Source of the DNA: JAFDZW01 sp964404255
GTDB lineage: Bacteria > Bacteroidota > Ignavibacteria > Palsa-1295
Direction: 5' to 3'
Assembly (NCBI GenBank): GCA_964404255.1
Contig: CAYOJJ010000007.1
Location: 1-64,000, forward strand
DNA: 64,000 nt
Part shown: piece by piece, positions 17,042 through 26,382 of the stretch
How positions within the stretch are numbered: position 1 is the stretch's first letter
Layout of the letters: every line of letters starts with the position of its first letter
Notes under the pieces: model-generated
Seen by the model: the letters and a program-made list of their open reading frames with translations, nothing else
The model's database searches: none
Told to the model about the DNA's origin: nothing
Translations under genes and position numbers: made by a program

Positions 17042-19930
17042 TTAAGGCAGCAGGGTAGAAGAGTATTGTTGTTTAATGACGTTGTATTCTTCTATCCTCC
17101 CTGCCTTTTTTAATATCTGTAAATAATTATTTATACTGGTAAGAATTCCAGGATGTTGTTCTCCTAATAAAGAAATTTTAATAGGTATATAAGTGCTGTA
17201 GTAGTATTCGGCACTACTGTAATTTTGAGCTTTGAATTCTATTAGCCCAAGGAGAAGATAATTGTTGATATTTTTAATATTATTTTCTCCCAATAAGAGA
17301 GAGGTGAGCTTAATGGAAGAATAACAAGCTTTGCGGGCCTCTTCAAATCTTCCCAACTCGAGTAAAGCCCTGCTTTGTTTTGAGTAAATAAATGCAATTT
17401 GTGTATGCTGCTCCCCCAAAGACTTTATAAGAATAGCTAAAGCAACATTATATATTTCCAGGGCTTTTTCTGTCTCGTTAATGTCCCCAAATAATACAGC
17501 AAGATTCATTTGATGCTTTAATGTTTGAGAATGGAATTCTCCTCTTGTAATAAAATCAATCTTTATCGCTTCTGTCCATAAAATTTGTGCTTCTTGCAAC
17601 TCTTTCTTTCTGTAAAGAAAGGATGCAAGATTGTTCATGTGCTCAGCGATAATAGGATTATTTCTCCCAAAGGCATTAATAGCAGTAGATAATGCACTTC
17701 GTTGAAGACTTATAGCTAGATCATACTCTCCAGTATTCAAGTAGACAGCAGCCAAATTGCTTTGTGTTTCTGAAAGCTCTTTGTCATCGCCGAGATTTTC
17801 AAGAATACTAATGTTCTTTTCATACGTACGTATGGCATCATTACTTCTTGAAGTAAAAAGATAAACTGTTGCTAATTCACGTAAGGCATTGGCGGTTTCT
17901 CTGCTTGTATCGCCGTATTCCTTAATGCACAGCCCAACGGATTTTTCAAGAATTACTTCTGCAAGATCAAATTTGGATGCAGCGATCAAAAAGCTGCCAA
18001 GTGTAGTAAATAATTTTATTTGATTTGGTATGCTCTTCTGTTCATTGGCATACTGAAATACCATCTTATAGGTATCTACCATTTTTTCATTAGCATTGGC
18101 TTTAGTCCAGTACCCAAGCAATTCATACGGTCGGCCAAGCGATGTTAAATACAGGAATAAATCTGGATCGGCGAACATTTGCATGATGCGCTCGGTGTTT
18201 TTTGCTTCGAGCCATTGGTGGGGTTCTTCGTCGGCGCGGCGTTTGCTTGGCTCCTGATGGGAGAAGTAATCTCCCAGGGTGTTGTGGGCGGCAGTCTTTG
18301 CTTCTTCGGTTTGTAGGTAGCGAATCTCTACTGCTTCGCGTAGGAAGGCATGAAAGAACGTATGCAAGCCGCCTCGCTGCATGAGGTGGTATTCGAGCGA
18401 GATGAGCAGGGTTGAAAGTTCTACGCGGGTGAGACCAGTAAAGCCGAGCAGTTCTGTTTCCGATAAGCCATAACGCGAAGCCCAGATGCCGGTCATGATC
18501 CGGCGTACCGTTTCTTCGCCGTGATCGCGCTCCATACGAAGCAGAACGTTCTGGAATAGCTCACCTTCACCGGCGCTCGATAAATAGCGCTCTATCTCAT
18601 TCTTTAAGTTAGAATGCTCGCCGAATATCCTTATCTCTTCGAGAAAGGTACGAAGGAACAGGGGGCTTGAAGTTTTCTCATCGGAAGTAACTCGCTCGAA
18701 CAGGGCCACTGGCAACACTTTGCGGTAGCGCTCAAGATAGGTACGGGTAATATTTGCTCTGGTACCTGCTGTGATAGGCTGCAATTCAAGCAGTTGCCAG
18801 CTACGCGAGCGAAGACGCTCTGCCGTCTCTTCCGGTGTTGTCGTAATAATAAGCCGGACCGCCGCCGGAATAAACTGCGGCAGCCAGTTCAATTCTTTAT
18901 CGATGCCGGTTAATTGGTTTACGGCATCGACTCCCAAGATCAGCTTTTCGTTTTGCAGCCGCGCCAGCCAGTTCGGAAATTCTTCGAGTATCTTCGTGCT
19001 ATCGATCGGCACTTCATCGGAAAGTGCATAGCGATGTTTTATTTCAAGCATCACATGACGCATGAAATCGAACGCCGTGCTCGCCGATGAGCCCGCACCA
19101 ATAAAATGGCCGACTACAAATGCTTCAGGGTGCTTGCGTTTATAATCTCTAAGTAAATGTGCCAGCAGCGAACTCTTGCCAAGACCAGAACGAGCACAAA
19201 TTACAAATGGCTCGCTTTCTGCATTTATGAAATTTTCGAATAGCTCTTCATAATAAGGATCGGCAACGTAACTGCGCTGACGGTTGAGCGCAAAAGCTTC
19301 ATGAGTTTGGCGTGTAGCGCTTAGTTCGTCGGTATTAGTTTCGACGGGCCAATCGCGCTCAAGGATAGCAAGTAGATCGGCAAGCACCTGCTCTCCCAGT
19401 TCTTCGGGTGTGGAAAAATCCCGAAGGAGGACATTCGCCGCGACGATCTTTTCTTTTAATGCAGAAAGTTTTTCAAGATCGGCCGGGCCATCGCTATAGA
19501 GCTTTTCAGATTGATCGTAAATGAACGCGCTTGCTTTTGCCGAACGAAGAATGGCTCCTTCGTAAAACTCCATTTCGGTGATGCTATTGCCGGCAGCGGC
19601 TTGTTCGCGAATCCAGGGATATTTTTTTATCAGCTCGGGGTCGAGGTCGAGTGCTTCGAGGCCCGGTACGTAGCCATAACGGCTGCCCATGATACCAATA
19701 AAATAGGGAGAACATTTATCGATCTCTTCGAGGCAGATACTAATGGTCTTTCCGGCTTTTGTTTCATCGTCAGTAATGCCCCAGCGCAGATCGATCTCGG
19801 TAAACTCCACGCCGCGCTCTCGCGCCGCCGCTCTGATGCGGGGAAAGACTTTCTTTACAAGCTGCTCGCGCTCCGGCATAAGATCCCGGAACGTCGATGA
19901 TAAAAATACCCGGAATTCCGTGGTGTGCAT
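17042..19930 (-). CDS. STAND-type ATPase: DUF4062, NACHT-like NTPase, TPR array (copy 2)
   Basis: 962 residues from the ATG at 19930, chosen because homology with copy 1 starts at MHTTEFRVF; the frame is open further upstream to 20017. DUF4062 (1-95), NACHT-like NTPase with ARSGLGKSS and LILGVD, then TPR repeats (~640-960; for example AIRTYEKNISILENLGDDKE and AVYLNTGEYDLAISLQRSAL). By eye it differs from copy 1 at about 31 of the first 539 residues. A moderately similar linker follows, and then the TPR part is quite different. This fits a conserved engine with an exchanged or fast-evolving sensor. The TPR-coding stretch is visibly more A/T-rich than the N-terminal part. Confidence 0.82.
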   Translation of the reverse strand: MHTTEFRVFLSSTFRDLMPEREQLVKKVFPRIRAAARERGVEFTEIDLRWGITDDETKAGKTISICLEEIDKCSPYFIGIMGSRYGYVPGLEALDLDPELIKKYPWIREQAAAGNSITEMEFYEGAILRSAKASAFIYDQSEKLYSDGPADLEKLSALKEKIVAANVLLRDFSTPEELGEQVLADLLAILERDWPVETNTDELSATRQTHEAFALNRQRSYVADPYYEELFENFINAESEPFVICARSGLGKSSLLAHLLRDYKRKHPEAFVVGHFIGAGSSASTAFDFMRHVMLEIKHRYALSDEVPIDSTKILEEFPNWLARLQNEKLILGVDAVNQLTGIDKELNWLPQFIPAAVRLIITTTPEETAERLRSRSWQLLELQPITAGTRANITRTYLERYRKVLPVALFERVTSDEKTSSPLFLRTFLEEIRIFGEHSNLKNEIERYLSSAGEGELFQNVLLRMERDHGEETVRRIMTGIWASRYGLSETELLGFTGLTRVELSTLLISLEYHLMQRGGLHTFFHAFLREAVEIRYLQTEEAKTAAHNTLGDYFSHQEPSKRRADEEPHQWLEAKNTERIMQMFADPDLFLYLTSLGRPYELLGYWTKANANEKMVDTYKMVFQYANEQKSIPNQIKLFTTLGSFLIAASKFDLAEVILEKSVGLCIKEYGDTSRETANALRELATVYLFTSRSNDAIRTYEKNISILENLGDDKELSETQSNLAAVYLNTGEYDLAISLQRSALSTAINAFGRNNPIIAEHMNNLASFLYRKKELQEAQILWTEAIKIDFITRGEFHSQTLKHQMNLAVLFGDINETEKALEIYNVALAILIKSLGEQHTQIAFIYSKQSRALLELGRFEEARKACYSSIKLTSLLLGENNIKNINNYLLLGLIEFKAQNYSSAEYYYSTYIPIKISLLGEQHPGILTSINNYLQILKKAGRIEEYNVIKQQYSSTLLP

Positions 19931-20068
19931 TGGCAGAGATGTCTCGATATAAAACCATGAATAGGTTGGTCTAATTGCAGAAATGAGGAGGTCCATAGTC
20001 TTGAACAAACCTGTCATTCCTCCCTGCGGTTCGGAATGACAGGCTAAGTAAAGGCCTCTTTCCTTTTA

Positions 20069-20169
20069 TGTCATTGCGAGCGTAGCGTGGCAATCCAAGG
20101 CGGTGAGTGTACAACCGAAAGGTCTTAAATTGCCACGTCGGCCGCTAAAGCGGTCTCCTCACAATGACA
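20069..20169. repeat. Inverted-repeat (MITE-like) element, copy 2
   Basis: TGTCATTGCGAG (20069-20080) pairs with CTCACAATGACA (20158-20169, one mismatch). Internal GGCAATCCAAG and the CGGTGAGT/CCGAAAGGTCT segments match copy 1 at 16151-16244. The loop region differs (GGCCGCTAAAGCGG here). Confidence 0.68.
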
Positions 20170-20207
20170 AGATAGTATTGCTGTTACTGGTAGTATTAAC
20201 TCTATTA

Positions 20208-20239
20208 TTTGGTCTTTATAAAAATATTTCGTATGTTTG
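20208..20239 (+). promoter_or_regulatory. Promoter of the multicopper oxidase gene
   Basis: TTTG (20208-20211), 20 bases, then TATGTTTG (20232-20239) is a full match to the Bacteroidota consensus. The ~80-base leader contains a perfect 7-bp hairpin TTAGTAT/ATACTAA (20260-20266 with 20271-20277) and then a T-rich tract. Confidence 0.7.
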
Positions 20240-20326
20240 CGGCGTACGATGCAACAGGCTTAGTATTGTCATACTAAACAGATCGTTTTCTTTTTTTCTT
20301 TTTCCATCATTCTATCTTAACTCACA

Positions 20327-22306
20327 ATGCGAAAACACCTATGTAAGATCATAGCGGCTGTTGTCGTTATGTTCGCGATGTCGGTTCAGCTTAAGGCACA
20401 GCCCTGGAGCCATGAGATGCCGGTGCCGGATACGCTTTCGAGCCGGACGCCGGGACCGATGAAGCTCAGTCTCGATAATACTCACAAGAAATTCTTTTAC
20501 CAGGTAACCGAAACTGCACTTTCGGTAACCGATACGCCTGTCATTGGTGCACTCGATTCACCGGCCGTCACTAATGTAATCGGTTGGCCGAATAGCGGGA
20601 ATTTCATTCCCCAGGATACACTGCCGGTGCCGACGTATAGCTTTAATAGCCCCGGTATCGATACGATCGGAATTCTCGGGCCGACGCTTATTACCTATAC
20701 GGGCGATTCCGTTCGGTTGGAGGTAACGAATAATCTAATGGATACGGCAACCGTGCATTGGCATGGCGAGCATATCCCTACCTGGACCGATGGCGGTCCG
20801 CATCAGCCGATTCCGCCGGGAACAACCTGGAAGCCCTACTTCAAGCAATTGGAAGATGCAACAACCTTATGGTATCATCCGCATCTTCACATGATGACGC
20901 AGGATCAGGTGCAGAAAGGATTGGCAGGTATGATCATCGTTCGCGATCCGAGCGATCCGTTCGCTGCGCTTCTTCCCCATACGTATGGCAAAGACGAGTT
21001 TCCGATCATCATTCAGGATAGGGAATTCGATCGCGGTGCACTCGGCCAGCCTGCTGCTCTCGATGTTGCCTGCTCGATGGGGCCGTTGGTACTGGTTAAT
21101 GGCGAGTACCAGCCGTATTTGATGGTGCCGGATCAGAGCGTGCGCTTCAGGGTATTGAATGGTTCGAGCGAACGCTCGTATGCGCTGAGATTCAGAACTT
21201 CTCTGAACCCGAGTGATACCGCCACGCTGCCATTTAAGATCATAGCCAGCGACGGCGGGTATTTACCGGCGCCGGATTCGACAGAGCTCTATACGCTTAT
21301 CGCTCCGGGTGAACGCTATGAGATTATTGTCGATCTGACAAATCATCTCGGGGATTCGATCTACCTCTTCAATTATCCGAACCTGCTTCCGGCTACCGGA
21401 GCCGGTGGGCCAACGTATGATAACCCCGGTTGCTATGTCGATAATTATGCTGCCCCGACCTGGAGTGGAAGCAATAATGGAGGATTGGATTCTGTTCCTC
21501 ATCCCTTGCTGAAGCTTATCGTGAATCACGATGCTACGATCGACCCGCCAATCCATCAGATTCCGAGTACCTTCAAAAAATGGGATATTCCTTCTGTCAA
21601 TCTGGCCCAGCGCGTTCGTACGAAACACTTTGTATTCCAGGCGATCGGCAATGGCCCGCCATTCCAGATCGATAGCCTTCCGTTCGATATGGATGTTCTC
21701 AACGATACGGTGATCCTCGGCGATACCGAAGTTTGGAATATCGTCAATGAGACAGGCGTCGCGCATCCATTCCATATTCACGACGTCGAGTTCTATGTGA
21801 CTCAATTTAATCATAGCTCGAGCATTCCGGCGTATTTACAAGGACCCAAAGATGTCGTGCTGGTACAGGGACAAGATCCTGTCACGGGTATAAATGATAC
21901 GGTGCAGTTTATCACTACCTTTACCGATTTTGCTACCCAGATCTCGCCCGATAGCAGCTATATGTATCATTGCCATATTCTCGCTCATGAAGATCACGGC
22001 ATGATGCATCAGTTCGCGGTTATCTATCCGCCGGGATCGGGAGTAAAGAAAGGACAACCGGAGGATGCGGTACAGTGGGAGTTATATCCTAATCCGGCCA
22101 CCGGTATCGTAACGCTGGAAGGGAGCTGCGATGGACCAAGTACGGTACGGATCTACGATCTGCTTGGTGTCAAGCTGAAAGAGATTTCTTTTGGCCCGGT
22201 AGCGAACGGACAACGGCTTAATATTAAAACACTCACGACCGGCGTCTATGTCGTCGAGTGGGTGCGGCCGGGTGGAATTACTACTCGTCGTCTCGTCGTA
22301 CAATAA
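20327..22306 (+). CDS. Secreted multicopper oxidase with T9SS sorting domain
   Basis: 659 residues with a signal peptide (1-25). All four copper-binding motifs are present: HWHG (144-147), WYHPH (182-186), HPFHIH (480-485) and HCHILAHEDHGMM (from 548). The type-1 copper ligand set is therefore complete. The residues from ~585 to the end (WELYPNPATG, VRIYDLLG, LTTGVYVVEW) form a T9SS type-A sorting domain, so the enzyme is exported across the outer membrane and probably surface-attached. Multicopper oxidases couple oxidation of metals, phenols or bilirubin-like compounds to reduction of oxygen to water. The substrate cannot be assigned. Monocistronic: own promoter at 20208 and terminator at 22326. 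Confidence 0.93.
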   Translation: MRKHLCKIIAAVVVMFAMSVQLKAQPWSHEMPVPDTLSSRTPGPMKLSLDNTHKKFFYQVTETALSVTDTPVIGALDSPAVTNVIGWPNSGNFIPQDTLPVPTYSFNSPGIDTIGILGPTLITYTGDSVRLEVTNNLMDTATVHWHGEHIPTWTDGGPHQPIPPGTTWKPYFKQLEDATTLWYHPHLHMMTQDQVQKGLAGMIIVRDPSDPFAALLPHTYGKDEFPIIIQDREFDRGALGQPAALDVACSMGPLVLVNGEYQPYLMVPDQSVRFRVLNGSSERSYALRFRTSLNPSDTATLPFKIIASDGGYLPAPDSTELYTLIAPGERYEIIVDLTNHLGDSIYLFNYPNLLPATGAGGPTYDNPGCYVDNYAAPTWSGSNNGGLDSVPHPLLKLIVNHDATIDPPIHQIPSTFKKWDIPSVNLAQRVRTKHFVFQAIGNGPPFQIDSLPFDMDVLNDTVILGDTEVWNIVNETGVAHPFHIHDVEFYVTQFNHSSSIPAYLQGPKDVVLVQGQDPVTGINDTVQFITTFTDFATQISPDSSYMYHCHILAHEDHGMMHQFAVIYPPGSGVKKGQPEDAVQWELYPNPATGIVTLEGSCDGPSTVRIYDLLGVKLKEISFGPVANGQRLNIKTLTTGVYVVEWVRPGGITTRRLVVQ

Positions 22307-22325
22307 GTGGTTTCTACCTATTAAT

Positions 22326-22354
22326 AAAAAAGGCGGCTTTGAGCCGCCTTTTTT
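22326..22354. terminator. Bidirectional Rho-independent terminator
   Basis: AAAAAAGGCGGC / GCCGCCTTTTTT, 12 bp with a 5-base loop. The T tracts are suitable for both the oxidase gene (+) and the BNR-repeat gene (-) that converge here. Confidence 0.92.
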
Positions 22355-22373
22355 ATTTGCTACAGCTATTGTA

Positions 22374-25300
22374 TCATTTCGAAGCATCGCCGAATTTGCT
22401 TAAGATAGCTTTCGCCTGCGAGCCATATTTCGCGGTAAGCGCTTTGCAATCCTGATCGGCCTTCTTTACTTTATCGGCCAGCACATTCGCGCGCTCGATC
22501 TGCAGGTTCGATGGCCGTGCTTCCTGACCGGCTACTGCACCATAGACTTCGGTAATTTCTTCACGAAGTTTTTTCTCATCGGCAAAAACAGATTTTTGCT
22601 TGGATGCAAGCAGGGTCGTGCGTAAGTCTTCCAATTTGCCGTTATATTCTTCAAGTAACTGTTTATCTTTTGTATCGACGATCTTGCTGAGGTTATCCTT
22701 GATCCTCTTTTGTTCATCGTTAATAACATCGACCGTTGACGCAAGGTGTTCATGAAGAGCATATAATTGCATTGAAGTTTTATATTGCAGCACTCTATCA
22801 TCATAAGAGAAATCTTTATTCGAAGAATCGTGCACCAGTACTACCGAACTCGTATATTCCTTATCGGCAACTTTCAATTTTAAGGTGTATGTACCCGGCA
22901 AGACCATCGGAGCAAGGAAGCTGGAGTAATCGATCTTTGTACCACCGACTGCCGTTTTGGGCGGTTTCATACGGAGATTCCAATAGACCATATTGATACC
23001 TTTGCGCTTACCGGCCGGAATGGTCTGCATCAGTGCACCTTTGGAGTCATAGACTTCAAGCGATACATCCCCGGTATTTACGCGATCCTTGAGATAGTAT
23101 TCGATCGGTGGTATATAAGATGCCGGCGAGTTACCGCCATTCCATCCGCCAATACTCGGAAAGCCACCACCGCCGAATTTGCCTTCGGTAAGTGCAATTT
23201 TTGAAAGCGGGAAAAGATACACGGGATTTTCGCTGATCTCTTTGGTCATCGAACGCATTGGCGTGATATTATCGATCACGATGATGCCGCGTCCGTGAGT
23301 AGCCAGTACAAGATCGTTCGTTACCGGCTGAATCTGCATATCGCGCACCGGTACATACCAGGGCACATTATTCTTCATCCTGAACCAGTTGGCTCCGCCA
23401 TCGATCGTTGCGAATAGCCCCATCTCGGTGCCGAGGAAGAGCAGATCTTTATTGACAAGGTCTTCTCTGATCTTATGAGCAAACCCGGTGAATTCAGAAC
23501 TGGAGATTAACGACCAGGTTTTGCCCATGTCGTTCGAGCGGGCAAGATAGGTTTTATGATCGCCATACATGTGGTTATCGAATGTTGCATAGACAACATT
23601 TTTATCGAAGTGTGAAGGCTCGATGCTCGATACCCATGTTTGAGCGGGGACACCACAAGCCGCAACATTCTTTGAAAGATTTGTCCAGGAAGTACCGGAA
23701 TTTGTAGAGAGCTGCAGGTTACCATCGTCGGTGCCTACCCAGATCGCATTCGCATCGATGGGGGATTCGGTGATCGTAAAGATCGTACAATGATTTTCGG
23801 CAGAGGTATTATCTGAGCTTAGGCCGCCGCTACTATCCTGTTGCTGCTTCTTTTTATCGTTCGTTGTCAGGTCGGGGGAGATCTTCGTCCATTGCCTTCC
23901 CTGATCGGTCGAGCGATAAAGATATTGCGCACCGATATATAAATTCTTTTTATTTTTTAAGCCGGTAACGATGGGTGTATTCCAATTCCAGCGCAGCTTT
24001 TCTTCCGAAGCACCGGCCTGAGGTTGAATATCGATCGTCTTATTCGTTACTGTATTGATGCGTCCGATCTCTCCGCCCTGGGATTCGGCATAAGCAATGT
24101 CTTTATCATTCGGATCGGGCTGAACCCAGAACCCATCGCCGCCATAGATCGCATTCCAGTTCGAATTACCGACGCCGCCCGGAGCAGCCGATGGAGCCAT
24201 CCAGCTTCCATTATCCTGCAAGCCGCCATACATACGGTAGGGGTCCTGGTTATCAAGGGCAACATGATAGAACTGACCGACCGGAAGATTATGAACGAAC
24301 ATCCAGGTGGCGCCCTTATCGAGACTGTAATAGACTCCGCCATCGGTGCCGAGATACATTTGATTGGTATTCTTCGGGTTTACCCAAAGAGCGTGCTGAT
24401 CGCTATGTACCCAGCCACCGTCATTGCTTGCATCGGCGAAGGAATAACCGCCATCGTTCGAGTAGGAAAAATTAAAAGCCGGGCGATAGACGCGGTTCGA
24501 ATCTTTCGGGTCGAATTGAATGACGCTGAAATAAAACGGACGAGCGGTGATATTAAAGGTAGCGCTTTGTGATTTCCAGGAAGCGCCGCCATCGCTTGAA
24601 ATATATAACCCGGTTTGATTCGATTCAACGATTGCTACTAATTTATTCGGTGCAACCGGGGAAAGAGCAAAAGCGATACGTCCGAATGGTTTTGGCGGAA
24701 GGCCAGTAGTTAATTCTTTCCAGTTCTTTCCACCATCGGTAGATTTATACATGCCGCTGCCGGAACCGCCGGAATTGAATGCATACGGGTAACGGCGGAA
24801 TTCCCAGGTAGAGGCATAGATGATATTGGTATTGATGGGATCGATAGCGATATCGGCGCAACCCGTCGAATCGTTTATAAAAAGTACTTTCTCCCAGGTC
24901 TTACCCGCATCGAGCGAACGGTAGAGGCCGCGATGAGGGCTATTGCTCCAGAGCGGACCGGGAGCTGCCACAAAAATAGTATTAGAGTTTTTCGGATCGA
25001 TGGCGATCTTTGCAATATGCTCGGTGCTATCGAGACCGATCTTTTCCCAGTTATCGCCGGCATCGGTCGATTTATAAAGGCCATCGCCGATAGAAACGGA
25101 GTTACGCATATTGCTTTCCCCGGTACCGACATAGACGGTCTTCGGATGGGCCTGATCGATCGCAATAGCGCCGATGCTCTGGCAATATTTATCGAACATC
25201 GACTTGAAATTTGCGCCGGCATTAGTTGATTTCCAGACGCCTCCACCGGCACAGCCAACATAGATCGTTTTCCCGTCTTCTTCGACTCCGGCAATGGAAG

Positions 25301-25436
25301 TAATTCGTCCGCTCATTGTTCCGGGGCCAAGATGGCGGGCCTCCATCATTCCAAAGGTCGAAGAATTGATCTTTGTTTGGGCATAAAGCGCAGGAGCGAT
25401 AAATAATACCGAAAAAAGTAGTACCGATCTTTTCAT
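22374..25436 (-). CDS. Secreted sortilin/BNR-repeat (glycosyl-hydrolase-like beta-propeller) protein
   Basis: 1020 residues from the ATG at 25436. The signal peptide MKRSVLLFSVLFIAPALYAQ fixes this start, while the frame is open 15 codons further. Residues ~25-700 hold many BNR/Asp-box type propeller blades: GGGVWKSTNAGANF, DGLYKSTDAGDNW, RGLYRSLDAGKTW, SGMYKSTDGGKNW. The last ~250 residues contain a beta domain (YYLKDRVNTGDVSLEVYDSKG) and a helical tail. Members of this VPS10/sortilin-like group are secreted or periplasmic proteins of unclear enzymatic role, found widely in Bacteroidota. It probably shares a transcript with the LolA-like gene upstream (62 bases gap). Confidence 0.85.
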   Translation of the reverse strand: MKRSVLLFSVLFIAPALYAQTKINSSTFGMMEARHLGPGTMSGRITSIAGVEEDGKTIYVGCAGGGVWKSTNAGANFKSMFDKYCQSIGAIAIDQAHPKTVYVGTGESNMRNSVSIGDGLYKSTDAGDNWEKIGLDSTEHIAKIAIDPKNSNTIFVAAPGPLWSNSPHRGLYRSLDAGKTWEKVLFINDSTGCADIAIDPINTNIIYASTWEFRRYPYAFNSGGSGSGMYKSTDGGKNWKELTTGLPPKPFGRIAFALSPVAPNKLVAIVESNQTGLYISSDGGASWKSQSATFNITARPFYFSVIQFDPKDSNRVYRPAFNFSYSNDGGYSFADASNDGGWVHSDQHALWVNPKNTNQMYLGTDGGVYYSLDKGATWMFVHNLPVGQFYHVALDNQDPYRMYGGLQDNGSWMAPSAAPGGVGNSNWNAIYGGDGFWVQPDPNDKDIAYAESQGGEIGRINTVTNKTIDIQPQAGASEEKLRWNWNTPIVTGLKNKKNLYIGAQYLYRSTDQGRQWTKISPDLTTNDKKKQQQDSSGGLSSDNTSAENHCTIFTITESPIDANAIWVGTDDGNLQLSTNSGTSWTNLSKNVAACGVPAQTWVSSIEPSHFDKNVVYATFDNHMYGDHKTYLARSNDMGKTWSLISSSEFTGFAHKIREDLVNKDLLFLGTEMGLFATIDGGANWFRMKNNVPWYVPVRDMQIQPVTNDLVLATHGRGIIVIDNITPMRSMTKEISENPVYLFPLSKIALTEGKFGGGGFPSIGGWNGGNSPASYIPPIEYYLKDRVNTGDVSLEVYDSKGALMQTIPAGKRKGINMVYWNLRMKPPKTAVGGTKIDYSSFLAPMVLPGTYTLKLKVADKEYTSSVVLVHDSSNKDFSYDDRVLQYKTSMQLYALHEHLASTVDVINDEQKRIKDNLSKIVDTKDKQLLEEYNGKLEDLRTTLLASKQKSVFADEKKLREEITEVYGAVAGQEARPSNLQIERANVLADKVKKADQDCKALTAKYGSQAKAILSKFGDASK

Positions 25437-25498
25437 AACAGTAGAGATGACATTCGATAAAAACACGAAGGCCTTGCACATGGCAAGGCCTTTGAAGA

Positions 25499-26212
25499 TT
25501 ATTTGGTATCCGGCTTAAAGATGGAGTCATCCAGTTTTGGATTTATCACTATCTTCTTGATCTTTACAGTACCGAAATCAGTACCAATAGCCATTGGCAT
25601 TACAACTCCCTCGGGAAGCTTCTGAAAGTCGCTGAAATTTTTTGTTCCTTCCTGCTCCTGGCCGTTTGCTACTACTTTTTCAACCTCACGTATGAGGAAG
25701 TAACTGGTGCCATCGATATAATCGGTTTTTACCTTCCCATTTTTAAGTGTCACCTTTAGTTTATAGCATTCGGTACCTTCAATATCCTCGGTACCCATAA
25801 GCTCGACGGTATGCCCCTTGGATTTGTAATCGACAAGCTCGCCTTGAATATCAAGTCCGTCCTGCGATTGCTTAATGATATCCGGAGTAAGCGCTTCAGG
25901 CTTTTGCTGCCCTGAAAAAGGCATATACACCCACCCTTCGGTAGGAGTAATGATATTGTAGCCGGTCATTCCTGCTACGGTGATATCCTGTCTGGCCCCT
26001 TTATTAGCCAAAACGGTTGCTACTACTCCGACCTCATTACCTCCGGAAGTGATCGAACCTTCCATTCGAAGAGCGGTAATTTTTTTGAGATTATCTTTTC
26101 CACCAAGAGCTACAAGGTACTTATCGATTATCTCATCCACAGTTGCTGCTTTAGCAACAGTAGAAAAACCAACGATAAACGCTAAAGCAACGAGCAAATT
26201 GCGAGTATTCAT
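25499..26212 (-). CDS. LolA-like periplasmic lipoprotein-binding-fold protein
   Basis: 237 residues from the ATG at 26212 (MNTRNLLVALAFIVGFSTVAKA is a clear signal peptide; the frame is open upstream). The mature part (VDEIIDKYLVALGGKDNLKKI at its start, GTECYKLKVTLKNGK, DGTSYFLIREVEK) looks like the LolA/LppX half-barrel fold often annotated as outer-membrane lipoprotein-sorting protein. Such proteins bind acyl chains or lipoproteins in the periplasm. Whether this one is the true LolA carrier is uncertain, because the gene sits beside a propeller protein rather than cell-envelope genes. Confidence 0.7.
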   Translation of the reverse strand: MNTRNLLVALAFIVGFSTVAKAATVDEIIDKYLVALGGKDNLKKITALRMEGSITSGGNEVGVVATVLANKGARQDITVAGMTGYNIITPTEGWVYMPFSGQQKPEALTPDIIKQSQDGLDIQGELVDYKSKGHTVELMGTEDIEGTECYKLKVTLKNGKVKTDYIDGTSYFLIREVEKVVANGQEQEGTKNFSDFQKLPEGVVMPMAIGTDFGTVKIKKIVINPKLDDSIFKPDTK

Positions 26213-26382
26213 ATACATTAAATCAAAAATTAGTAGGATGGCCTGAAAGCCAGCCATACGAAGCAATTTGGAGCATTAAAAGTTGCTCATAAATGAGAAA
26301 ATACGCCTATTCCCAAAGGGAGTTACAATAAATGGGAGTAAATAGCGAAAGGTGAGTTATTTATAGTTGCTAATATGATAGG

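Larger units (their letters stand above)
19931..20326. other. Intergenic region upstream of ATPase copy 2 and the oxidase gene
   Basis: 396 bases with no convincing gene. It contains the upstream region shared with ATPase copy 1, an 11-bp inverted repeat CCTGTCATTCC...GGAATGACAGG (20010-20043), the second MITE-like element (20069-20169), and the promoter and leader of the multicopper oxidase gene. Confidence 0.6.

Noticed and set aside
17031..17042. Single TGAGTAG near the end of small gene C
   Set aside because: There is only one copy, no 11-bp partner and no TAnnTTTG box 50 bp downstream; it is a chance match around the stop codon.
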